Shown piece after piece: positions 1 through 7,314 of a stretch of 36,616 nucleotides of DNA. Source of the stretch: Pseudomonadales bacterium. Lineage in GTDB: Bacteria; Pseudomonadota; Gammaproteobacteria; Pseudomonadales; Azotimanducaceae. The stretch covers positions 1-36,616 of the forward strand of contig JAJECH010000009.1 in NCBI GenBank assembly GCA_022822135.1, given 5' to 3'. The translations under genes and the position numbers were made by a program. The notes beneath the pieces were generated by a model. That model saw only the letters and a program-made list of their open reading frames with translations. It was not told the origin of the DNA and ran no database searches. Every line of letters begins with the position of its first letter. Position 1 is the first letter of the stretch.

Positions 1-92
1 GCGATGGTATCGGGTGGTTTCAAGGTCGTCATATCCAAACTCCGTGATGGTGACAAACAGCGGCGCAACCGCTTACGATCGCGCCTGAATCA

Positions 93-133
93 CCGGCAGT
101 TTCGATGTCGTTTTTCCGGCAGTTTGCATGTCG
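93..133. repeat. Tandem pair of 18-bp near-identical repeats
   Basis: Two copies of an 18-bp motif, CCGGCAGTTT-nn-ATGTCG, lie at 93-110 and 116-133 with a 23-bp period. They differ only at the two central bases (CG versus GC). Closely spaced repeats of this sort occur at the ends of some transposable elements and as regulator-binding arrays. No transposase is visible in the window, so the origin is unknown. Confidence 0.6.
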
Positions 134-274
134 CCTAACAACGTGAAAGCGTACGCCGAACGTCGCAACCTGCGTGATCTCGACACGGTCGCGCAGATGT
201 CCCAGATTGCCATGCGCTTTTCGAAGGTGCAGTTGTCCTGGACAGATTTGGTACAGAACGCCGCCGCGGCGTGA
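128..274 (+). CDS. Possible 48-aa small protein or gene remnant
   Basis: An ATG-started frame of 48 codons begins inside the second 18-bp repeat and ends in a run of alanines. The predicted peptide is mildly amphipathic (AYAERRNLRDLDTVAQ near its start). I recognise no domain, and there is no convincing ribosome binding site. It may be the tail of a decayed gene, since the frame is open from about position 92, or it may be chance. It is listed because it is the only plausible reading in the first 900 bases. Confidence 0.15.
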   Translation: MSPNNVKAYAERRNLRDLDTVAQMSQIAMRFSKVQLSWTDLVQNAAAA

Positions 275-907
275 CCTTCGCCATGCCGGTTCGCGGACAT
301 GGCTTATCCACATGGGAGATCGAGCTTCAATCACTTGTCACGTCGAGTGGCTACGTATCACCAATACCCGATGCCAGGAGAACGTGTTCGTAATGCAATC
401 TAACGGTGAGCGGTTGTTAGATCAAAATCGAACCATCTGGACCTAACGAATATATCCTATTGAACGATCAATACTTGCAGTTTCATCCCCGTGTGTAGTT
501 AAGTGAGTAATCCCCAATGTAAAAGCACGAAATAAAGCGCGCAATATTAATCTAACTACACATTGCGACGAAGCTGCATTACTCGAGCGTTATCTAGGAT
601 ACACTCGTATTTAATCGATCAACTTCGCTCTAACTACCATTCACCGAACGGCCGCTGGATCACACAGATCAGCGAGCTGGTGTGGCTACCTGACGCTCAC
701 GGTACTCTTATTTGTAGGGGACGTTACTCCCCGAGCATCGCTTCCGCTCTCCGCGGACCATCGACTCAAAGACCTTGGTCGAAAAGTCATGGTGTTCACC
801 CCGACCCCACACACCGGCGTGAACGGTCGTGACCAACCCTAAGCCCCAGGGTCGGGACAGCCACAATTTCAATTGTACCTGCGTCTAATCGGGAGGACGC
901 GCGACCT
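275..907. other. Gene-poor stretch at left edge
   Basis: No convincing coding sequence is seen. The open frames have unnatural composition and no recognisable domain. The stretch holds one perfect inverted repeat (separate entry) and may contain decayed sequence between the window edge and the 2TM protein gene. Confidence 0.5.
492..562. repeat. 10-bp perfect inverted repeat with 51-bp spacer
   Basis: TGTGTAGTTA at 492-501 is mirrored by TAACTACACA at 553-562. The AT-rich spacer is suited to a promoter region, but no gene start follows closely on either strand. It could be a remnant of mobile-element termini or a pair of operator half-sites. Confidence 0.45.
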
Positions 908-1672
908 TCATTCGACAGGATACAGGTCATGATAGCCCCGGAGTTCGTACTCCCGTTCTCGACGATTCTCCATGCGATCCGTGTAGGCGATGGCGAATCT
1001 GATGGGGTATTCCAATGCTTCACTCGACCCCGTCTCAAGTAGTATAGTGCCAGTCTGTTCTGACAGCAACGGGTCGGGACAACTAAGTACCAACTTATAT
1101 TTTCCCTCGTAGAGAAGCTCTAGAGCGCGAACCTCAGGACCAATATTCATGAATCTCGTTTGATACTCGCGACCCTTCCTGTCTGAGCCTACAACCCTAG
1201 CTGAACCTCCATGCCGAATGATGTCGAGCTGGGCTTCTCTGCGTGCTCGTACCTCTTCACGCTGTGCCTCGGATCTGGTGACTTCGGCAAGATCCTCCGC
1301 CGCCCTGGCCTGTCTGCCAGCATTCTTCGCGAGGTATGCGGTCTGTGCGACCTGCTGACGGAGCTCCTCTTGCTGCGAAGCAAGCGCCGCAGTGTTCAGT
1401 CTAAGCTCTCGACCATGCTGGAAGTATCCAATCACGAGCCAAAGAAGGGCAAGCGGAGCAGATCCGCCAGCGAGGTAGTCGCCCCATTCGTTCAGCGTCA
1501 TGCTACCTGCTTCGTCTGTTCGAAGAAGAACCAGCAAAACAAAGGCTCCGAGCCATAAGAAGGTCACCACAAGTCCCACGACAGTAAGGCCGCGAATTCC
1601 CGACTTCAAGGTGGTCGTAGTCACTTGCGCGTTCTCAGAATCATCCAAGGTGCTTTCTCCGCCACCGACCAT
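908..1672 (-). CDS. Two-TM coiled-coil membrane protein, function unknown
   Basis: This encodes 254 aa with an ATG start at 1672. A short polar N terminus precedes TM1 (about residues 27-50). A linker with the motif NEWGDYLAGG leads to TM2 (about 71-85). A Gln/Glu/Arg-rich coiled coil (about 88-145) follows, then a C-terminal globular domain of roughly 100 aa rich in beta-strand-like segments. The combination of WGDYLAG, a second TM and then an ELRLNT coiled coil is one I recognise from a widespread proteobacterial family of hypothetical proteins; I know of no assigned function. The predicted arrangement is a membrane anchor with a cytosolic domain. It lies beside defence genes on the same strand but is a separate unit from the sce7725/sce7726 pair, since the gap is only about 55 bp and the genes face the same way with no overlap. 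A sensor or effector role is speculation. Confidence 0.8.
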   Translation of the reverse strand: MVGGGESTLDDSENAQVTTTTLKSGIRGLTVVGLVVTFLWLGAFVLLVLLRTDEAGSMTLNEWGDYLAGGSAPLALLWLVIGYFQHGRELRLNTAALASQQEELRQQVAQTAYLAKNAGRQARAAEDLAEVTRSEAQREEVRARREAQLDIIRHGGSARVVGSDRKGREYQTRFMNIGPEVRALELLYEGKYKLVLSCPDPLLSEQTGTILLETGSSEALEYPIRFAIAYTDRMENRREREYELRGYHDLYPVE

Positions 1673-1727
1673 CTTAAGCGTACACGCCTGACTCGTTAAA
1701 GTCCAAAACGTTAGCGCAACATTCGAT

Positions 1728-2681
1728 TTATGTTTGGCATAGATTACTTAAACCTCCATCAAGCATGATTTCTAAATGGTGCTTGATAGCCATACGTTTC
1801 ATCATCTCTAATGATCTCGCCTGTTGTTGATTGTGTAATTGCCGATACTGTTCACACGAACTCGTATCGTTCGGCTTGAGTGTCCGGAGCGAACGTACTA
1901 ATTTACTCAACGCCTCAAGCGTTTTGCCGGGCCTTTGAGCGCTCGATTGGGTATGATCAGAAATGAAGTGCGACACATACAACGCAGATGACGACTCGTC
2001 ATAATGCATATGATGTAAGGCTACTGCATGAGCAGCACCGCCAGTTGGTGAGAAATGGTCTCCGACAATTGAAAAATCACCGAAATGGATTTTGTTCGGA
2101 TTTCCGGCAAGAGTATTCATATCAGTAAAAAAGTCCATTGACGGGTAATCGGCGTTTCGGTACGCTTTAACGAATTCGTCTCGTACTCTCACCAATTTAG
2201 ATTGATCAACAGCATTCATATACTGGCGTGGTGCATTTGTTCCGATGAAAACATGCCACGAGAAATTGTTGCTACTAATCAAATCTAGGACAGACTGCTG
2301 TCTTGGTACACCGTAGTAGATCAACGCCGGTCGTTGGTCCCCGTAAACCTTTAAAAAACCTCTGAGTTCATTTATCCTTGTCTCAGTATCCAAATAAAGT
2401 GCGGGTGTCCAATTGTCGTAATTCCGCAAGTTCGGTGTTATAAGGTCTCTGCGAAGTCCGACACGATCATTGTAATAGTCCCCGTGAATAGGATTACATA
2501 TGAATAGAAATGGCATAGAGGCCCCCACCAAGGTAGTAAGTGACTTGGTTGTGGACTCTGTACTATTGACCGGTTCGATAATAGGGATTATGGACTTGCT
2601 TCGAGCGATATCTTCAGCTAGTTCCCTAACTGCGGTTAATTCAGTGCGTCTTCCTCGCAAGAACGGAAAGTACTTGGGCAT
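1728..2681 (-). CDS. sce7725 family protein (T4 beta-protein-like)
   Basis: This encodes 317 aa. The N terminus (PKYFPFLRGRRTELTAVREL, then IIPIIEPV) is characteristic of the sce7725 family and resembles the Beta_protein family named after a phage T4 protein. The biochemical role is not established. The start codon lies 46 bp inside the 3' end of the upstream sce7726 gene in another frame, so the two are translationally coupled and almost certainly act together. The family occurs as this same gene pair in many bacteria, often in defence or integrative regions, which supports a two-component defence or toxin-antitoxin-like role (inference). The body lacks signal peptide or membrane segments, so it is probably cytosolic. 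No catalytic motif is obvious. Confidence 0.75.
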   Translation of the reverse strand: MPKYFPFLRGRRTELTAVRELAEDIARSKSIIPIIEPVNSTESTTKSLTTLVGASMPFLFICNPIHGDYYNDRVGLRRDLITPNLRNYDNWTPALYLDTETRINELRGFLKVYGDQRPALIYYGVPRQQSVLDLISSNNFSWHVFIGTNAPRQYMNAVDQSKLVRVRDEFVKAYRNADYPSMDFFTDMNTLAGNPNKIHFGDFSIVGDHFSPTGGAAHAVALHHMHYDESSSALYVSHFISDHTQSSAQRPGKTLEALSKLVRSLRTLKPNDTSSCEQYRQLHNQQQARSLEMMKRMAIKHHLEIMLDGGLSNLCQT

Positions 2682-3544
2682 GTCAGTGGCTCCTTGAGTT
2701 TTTTCTTAATACGAGTAGCCATATATTGAGGCTTTGAATATTCCAAACAAGCGTGTTTCAAACATTCAGGGGCACTCTCAATTAGATCGATATGAGCTTT
2801 CCTCTTACCGCGAATTCTAAGACACGCAACCATCAAGTCATGTGCATATTCCGGATCGAGAGTTTTGAATAACTCAATGCACTCACTGTAGAGAAAAGCA
2901 GTAGGAACGTTTGGGACGTCATCGAATGCCATTTTAATAGCTTGGCAAAATTCTGATTGTCTCATGCAGTTGAACATCGTGGCCGGGTCCGTATTCGGCT
3001 TATTAGAAACAGGTTCTTGTACATAAACTATCTCACCTTCATCACTAAGATATGCGACTCCAATAATTTCCTCTACCCGCTTTAAGACAAGCTCAGCTTT
3101 TCTGCTTGTTGTTAGTACGTTGATCTTGTCAAATACCTTTCTGTAATTCTCAAGTTGCCGATCTAGTCGATCAAGTGTATCGTACTCCGTCTTTATCTCA
3201 TAGACCGAGGATGTGCCATTGAGAATGACTGCATCAGCTCTACACCATCCGGTTTGCATTTCGCTTATGAACAGAGAGTCTGTAAATGATTCATGTTCAA
3301 GGTAAACCTGATTTGCGATGACGTTCTTATATATATACTCACCTCTATAGTGTTCAAACAATAAATCATAGAAAAACTGAAACCACTCTCTCAGTGGTTT
3401 CTCTGACTTTGGCGGTGCGAATGCTAAATGATAATCTGCCAACTCCTCAAACATAGGAACGTGATCGTTGTAAGCTACTCGCGTTAAAAACGGACCTCGA
3501 AAAATAGGAGATATTGCGCCGAACTCGCCTTGGAGCGTAGACAT
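2636..3544 (-). CDS. sce7726 family protein, PD-(D/E)XK-like nuclease candidate
   Basis: This encodes 302 aa with an ATG start at 3544. The segment at about 97-135 (CRADAVI, then VYEIKTEYDTLDRL) fits a PD-(D/E)XK core with Asp104, Glu116 and Lys118. It follows a helical N-terminal half containing LREWFQFFYDLLF. The sce7726 family is known only as a hypothetical family paired with sce7725. The nuclease-like signature is what I see in the sequence; activity is inferred. It is the first gene of a two-gene operon, and its 3' end overlaps the sce7725 start. There is no Shine-Dalgarno sequence upstream, but a strong palindrome sits just before the ATG (see 3553-3579), suggesting autoregulation or a structured leader. 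The low-GC coding differs from the downstream housekeeping genes, consistent with horizontal acquisition. Confidence 0.75.
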   Translation of the reverse strand: MSTLQGEFGAISPIFRGPFLTRVAYNDHVPMFEELADYHLAFAPPKSEKPLREWFQFFYDLLFEHYRGEYIYKNVIANQVYLEHESFTDSLFISEMQTGWCRADAVILNGTSSVYEIKTEYDTLDRLDRQLENYRKVFDKINVLTTSRKAELVLKRVEEIIGVAYLSDEGEIVYVQEPVSNKPNTDPATMFNCMRQSEFCQAIKMAFDDVPNVPTAFLYSECIELFKTLDPEYAHDLMVACLRIRGKRKAHIDLIESAPECLKHACLEYSKPQYMATRIKKKLKEPLTCPSTFRSCEEDALN

Positions 3545-3552
3545 ATAATAAG

Positions 3553-3579
3553 AAAATTTGCTTCAATCGAAGCAATTTT
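3553..3579 (-). promoter_or_regulatory. Palindrome in the leader of the sce7726/sce7725 operon
   Basis: TTGCTTC-AATC-GAAGCAA forms a perfect 7-bp stem with a 4-nt loop. AT-rich flanks extend it if one base bulges. It starts about 9 bp upstream of the sce7726 ATG. With no T-run on the minus strand it is a better operator or translation-blocking hairpin than terminator. Confidence 0.5.
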
Positions 3580-4205
3580 ACACCGCTTTCTATGAGGGAG
3601 TTTATAACAAGTAGGATGATTTTCTGATTATAGGGGTACTTTCAAAACCTAATAGACTAAACAATTACTAGGTTCTAGCGATGGCCGGAGGGAGGGCTCG
3701 AGACATTGCGCCTCATTGTTGACATGTCGGTTGATCTCAGCTAATCCACCCACGATTTGTTAGTGAAGTCTTGAGATGATTGCCAACCTGCATGGAGAGT
3801 GGGACACTGGAAGATTGCTGGTGTCCGGCGGATGCCGAAGCGCGCCAAGCTCGTCTCCCTTTTGAACGGGATGCACAACTTAATCTCACGAGACTACCAA
3901 CGAGTTGTCTCTCATGATCTTGAAATCGAGATGAACAATGGTCCCTGCTCTTCGGTAACACGCGTCAACGACCATCATGGATCAGAGGATTTTGATACTT
4001 AGGTCGCCTATTAACCACCTCGTGCACTTAAACGCGAGAACCACCTCACAATCGCCGCTTATAGCCTCGTCACACGTTGTGCGAACAGAGCATAGATACC
4101 TCGCATAGGACGTTCCACCCTTCTAAGAAGTGGATGCTGCGCATTGCGCCTCCTAACGCAATGTATCATGGCGACGTTCACAAACAGATATCGGATGGTA
4201 TCAGC
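3580..4205. other. Gene-poor intergenic stretch
   Basis: This lies between the divergent sce7726 and ABM-domain genes. The open frames present have poor protein-like character. Between about 3790 and 3890 one frame gives a short protein-like stretch (DAEARQARLPFERDAQLN) interrupted by stops, possibly a decayed gene. TAGACTAAA at 3653-3661 also occurs in the palindrome upstream of the ATPase operon at 11.5 kb, which may be chance. Confidence 0.4.
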
Positions 4206-4487
4206 ATGATTGCACTAATCGCTAAACTTAACGTAGCCGAGGGTAAAGAAGCCGAATTCGAGGAAGTCATGCTCGGACTGGCAGAACAGGTGCGCGCCAA
4301 TGAGGACGCTAACCATCTATACACTCTCGTAAAAGACGATGACGGCTATTCAGTTCTCGAGCTATATGACGACGACGCAGCTTTGCAGACACATATGCAG
4401 AGCCAACATTTCCGCGACGCTGGCGCTAAATTCGCCGGATTAATGGCTGGACCGCCTACGATGAGTCGCTATGAGGTAGTGGGTTAG
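4206..4487 (+). CDS. Antibiotic biosynthesis monooxygenase (ABM)-fold protein
   Basis: This encodes 93 aa. It has the ABM/YgiN-like dimeric ferredoxin fold: IALIAKLNVAEGKEAEFEE at the N terminus, the helix LAEQVRANEDANHLYTLVKD, YSVLELYDDDAALQTHMQS, and a C-terminal strand MSRYEVVG. Family members are quinol or heme-type cofactor-free monooxygenases or small-molecule-binding proteins; the substrate here cannot be read. I place the start at the ATG at 4206, which follows GGATGG at 8-nt spacing and matches the family N terminus. The longer frame from 4077 would add 43 unrelated residues. It stands alone between two gene-poor stretches and seems unrelated to the surrounding defence genes. Confidence 0.85.
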   Translation: MIALIAKLNVAEGKEAEFEEVMLGLAEQVRANEDANHLYTLVKDDDGYSVLELYDDDAALQTHMQSQHFRDAGAKFAGLMAGPPTMSRYEVVG

Positions 4488-5107
4488 TCCCACTCACGTA
4501 GAGCTTGTCTACAGCGGAGCTGCGGTTTTACTGCATCGTTACAAATGTAGTACGAATCGCAACGTCCCGCTGTCTGAAGAGTCAACGGACCTCGCCTTAA
4601 AACCGAGCGATTTCTAGGGACCGGATTTGGGCTGAAATTGGATTTGACAGTTACGTGATCGCTGGTTGAGATTTCGTCACGTTGTGTTCTCAGACGAGAG
4701 TTTCGTGACAGGACGAAAACTGACGCTTCATCCCTACCGGCACATATTGGCAGTCGGTGGAAAGGTCGAAATCCTCAAAGGAATCTCTCGATACCCTCCT
4801 TCTAAGGCTATTCACATCATGTAAATGATTGATCTATTGAGTTTTAAGTCAATCGGACCAGGTTTTGAGAGACTCCCTTAAATAGATCAATCGAGCGTGC
4901 GACAAATTCTTACGCCGCGATGGCAACTTCCTCACATCGTGCGGAACGCCACCACCTTGAATCGAGCGTCAGTTTCGGTGTCGTATCTCCATCATTGTGC
5001 CTTCATCAGATGAACATTTAGTCCGTCGCTTGCAACAGTTACTCAAAAATTGACTAAAATATATGGTTTGACAAATCAATCAAGTACGTTAATTACAGCA
5101 ATCTAAC
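4488..5107. other. Gene-poor intergenic stretch upstream of the AbiE-type pair
   Basis: There is no convincing gene on either strand. It holds the inverted repeat at 4827-4892 and an AT-rich stretch just before abiEi. That stretch contains TTGACA at 5068-5073, a candidate -35 box. No good -10 box at standard spacing could be found. Confidence 0.4.
4827..4892. repeat. 12-bp perfect inverted repeat, 42-bp spacer
   Basis: GATTGATCTATT at 4827-4838 is mirrored by AATAGATCAATC at 4881-4892. It lies about 215 bp upstream of the AbiEi-type gene. AbiEi antitoxins are known to repress their own promoters by binding inverted repeats, so these could be operator sites. The distance is larger than usual, so the link is weak. 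Confidence 0.45.
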
Positions 5108-6190
5108 ATGCATATTACCGAACAAGAGCTCGTCGCACAGGCATCTACCCGTGTCGCCGACCTGACCGAACTTCCGTGCCACCACATACATTTTGACCGC
5201 CCTCGGTCGACCAAGTATGCGCCGGATGCACTCCTTCAAGCTGGAGACATCGTCTTCGTGGTTGAATGCCAGGTCGCAACCTCCACTGCAGCCCTCTTGC
5301 ACGCCATCCGAGCGCTGAAGGTCTGCGTTAAGCAAACCCCTACGTCAGACCCTCAATTCCGACGCGTTCCGCTACTCGTTGTCCCGTTTATGGGTCCCAC
5401 GGGGAGAAAAATATGCGATGAGGAAAAGTGCAGTTGGCTCGATCTCTCCGGCAATGCTCACATCCGTGCACCCGGCCTTCACATACGGATAGAAGGAAAG
5501 GCTAACCAATTCAAACGCCGCGGCCGTCCGGCATCCGCTTTCTCGCCAATGGCTTCTCGGATCACGCGCTACCTGCTAACCCACCCCGTCAGTGAATTCT
5601 CTCAGCGTCTAGTAGCGCACGCGACCGGGGTCGATGAAGGCTATGTCAGCCGAATCGTGCGCAATCTCGCCGACCAAGGACTTATCGAGAAACGCGACGG
5701 TCTCATTCACGTCCCTCAACCCGACCTTTTACTCCGTGCCTGGCTTGATGACTACGATTTCAACAAGCACCGAAAAATCACCGGCCACATCCCGGCTAGA
5801 GACGGCGTCGAACTCACACACATGATTGCGGACGCGCTGGTCAATCGGCTCCACAATCCGCCTTACGCCGCAACTGGGCTCGCGGCCGCGTGGTGCCTTG
5901 GTCGGTATGCCTCCTTTCGCACCGCGAGCTTTTATGTCCATAGCGAGGATGCCATCAATGATCTGCGCGACCTGTCGTTCCGCCGAACCGAAAGAGGCGC
6001 GAACGTGTGGTTGCTCGTACCGGCAGACCTAGGCGTATTGGAACAAGGGGTCGTCACGCGCGACGGCGTTCACTGTGTCGCCACGGTCCAGATCTATCTC
6101 GACCTACACGCTCACCCGGAACGAGCCCACGAAGTCGTCCGCGAAGTCCAGGAGCGACACCTCGAATGGACGAGAACACATGACGACTAA
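5108..6190 (+). CDS. abiEi: Type IV toxin-antitoxin AbiEi-family antitoxin
   Basis: This encodes 360 aa. The N-terminal half contains VPFMGPTGRKICDEE and the segment WLDLSGNAHI (about 92-119), typical of the long AbiEi-like antitoxins. A winged helix (about 148-203; ITRYLLTHP, then VDEGYVSRIVRNLADQGLI) is followed by a C-terminal domain. In this family the winged helix binds the operon's own promoter, and the protein neutralises the AbiEii nucleotidyltransferase without forming a stable complex (established for type IV systems). The gene overlaps the downstream toxin by 11 nt, so the pair is co-translated. No Shine-Dalgarno sequence precedes the ATG. At 360 aa it is longer than the classical streptococcal antitoxin and belongs to the extended subfamily. 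Antitoxin assignment rests on the partner plus the HTH. Confidence 0.85.
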   Translation: MHITEQELVAQASTRVADLTELPCHHIHFDRPRSTKYAPDALLQAGDIVFVVECQVATSTAALLHAIRALKVCVKQTPTSDPQFRRVPLLVVPFMGPTGRKICDEEKCSWLDLSGNAHIRAPGLHIRIEGKANQFKRRGRPASAFSPMASRITRYLLTHPVSEFSQRLVAHATGVDEGYVSRIVRNLADQGLIEKRDGLIHVPQPDLLLRAWLDDYDFNKHRKITGHIPARDGVELTHMIADALVNRLHNPPYAATGLAAAWCLGRYASFRTASFYVHSEDAINDLRDLSFRRTERGANVWLLVPADLGVLEQGVVTRDGVHCVATVQIYLDLHAHPERAHEVVREVQERHLEWTRTHDD

Positions 6191-7034
6191 ACCTTCTACT
6201 TCGGATGGCTACGATCGCACCACAACACGCTACGCTGAAGCCACTTGCCTCTACGTCGCTACCAAACTCGGCGACCTCATGGACCGCATCGTCGTCGTCG
6301 GCGGTCTCGTGCCTTCCCTTCTCATCCGACACGATCAGAACGCCTACATGGCAGATCCCCATGTCGGCACCATGGATGTAGATCTAGGGCTGAACGTCGA
6401 ACTTCTGACCACCGGTCTCTACCAACCCCTTGCCGACCGTCTCCGCGACGCCGGGTTCGAGCCTGAAACCAACGAACGCGGCAATCGCACACGTCAACGA
6501 TGGCGACCTCCCTCCTCGCATCACGGTGTCGGTATCGACTTCCTCATCCAACCCACCTTGCGAGAAGACCAAGGAGGGCGCTTACGCAACCTGCAACCCG
6601 ACTTCGCTGCCATCATCGCCCCTGGCCTCCACTTAGCGTTCCGTGATTACGTTAAGATCCGTCTAACCGGAACCACGATCGCCGACGAGCAGGCGACCCG
6701 CAACGTCACAGTGTGTGGTCCAGGCGCATATATCGTCCTCAAAGCGCTGGCTTTCCAGAACCGTGGAGAGAACAAGGATGCGTATGACCTCTACTACGTT
6801 CTTCGTCATTTCGGGACCGGCGTTGACGATGTAGCAGACCGGCTACAGCCTCTGATCGACGAAAAAGATACCCTTCTCGCATTGGATATCCTTCGCCAGG
6901 ACTTCACCAGTCACGATGGCTTGGGGCCAAGACGTGCGGCAGCTTTCCTCAACGCAGGACAACCTGACGACGATACACAAGCTGATGTTGTCGGCTTTAC
7001 CAACTTACTACTGGACCGGCTCGACCTTGCCTGA
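6180..7034 (+). CDS. abiEii: AbiEii/AbiGii-family nucleotidyltransferase toxin
   Basis: This encodes 284 aa from the ATG at 6180. That start overlaps the antitoxin stop by 11 nt and gives the family N terminus. The longer frame from 6075 would lie inside the antitoxin gene. The nucleotidyltransferase signature is intact: VVVGGLVPSLLI (Gly41-Gly42), then TMDVDL (Thr64, Asp66, Asp68). A later conserved helix reads VLKALAFQNRGENKDAYDLYYVL, where Lys and Asp are typical of AbiEii. Family members are DNA polymerase beta-like toxins that add nucleotides, for example to tRNA 3' ends, and block growth to abort phage infection. With the upstream abiEi it forms a complete type IV system. It is followed by about 280 bp before the convergent ATPase gene. 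Confidence 0.9.
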   Translation: MTTKPSTSDGYDRTTTRYAEATCLYVATKLGDLMDRIVVVGGLVPSLLIRHDQNAYMADPHVGTMDVDLGLNVELLTTGLYQPLADRLRDAGFEPETNERGNRTRQRWRPPSSHHGVGIDFLIQPTLREDQGGRLRNLQPDFAAIIAPGLHLAFRDYVKIRLTGTTIADEQATRNVTVCGPGAYIVLKALAFQNRGENKDAYDLYYVLRHFGTGVDDVADRLQPLIDEKDTLLALDILRQDFTSHDGLGPRRAAAFLNAGQPDDDTQADVVGFTNLLLDRLDLA

Positions 7035-7314
7035 CGCTGGGCGGTCGCATCCAACTTACCGCGCCATTGCCAACACCGACAGGGAGCGATTTGAACCTGC
7101 CGTCTACTCGTAAGTCCTGACAACCTATCAGAAGCGATTAGAAAACTCGATTTGACGCCGCTACTGGTGGGTGAGCGCAGGACGATGTCTGCCCAAACAC
7201 CAGCATTGTTTCCCCAAGCTCAAAACTGAACACCCAAATTTGGCGACTGCTCATCAAGCGGTTTATTGCTGTGTATACGCAAATGTAACGGGAAGACACG
7301 TCCGATACAAATCC

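Noticed and set aside
563-832. 89-codon plus-strand frame as a gene
   Set aside because: Low-complexity, Arg/Ser-rich reading without domain or ribosome binding site.
4077-4205. Extended N terminus of the ABM protein
   Set aside because: The 43 additional residues do not match the family, and the internal ATG has a ribosome binding site.
6075-6179. Extended N terminus of AbiEii
   Set aside because: It lies inside the antitoxin gene in another frame and has the composition of a shadow reading.
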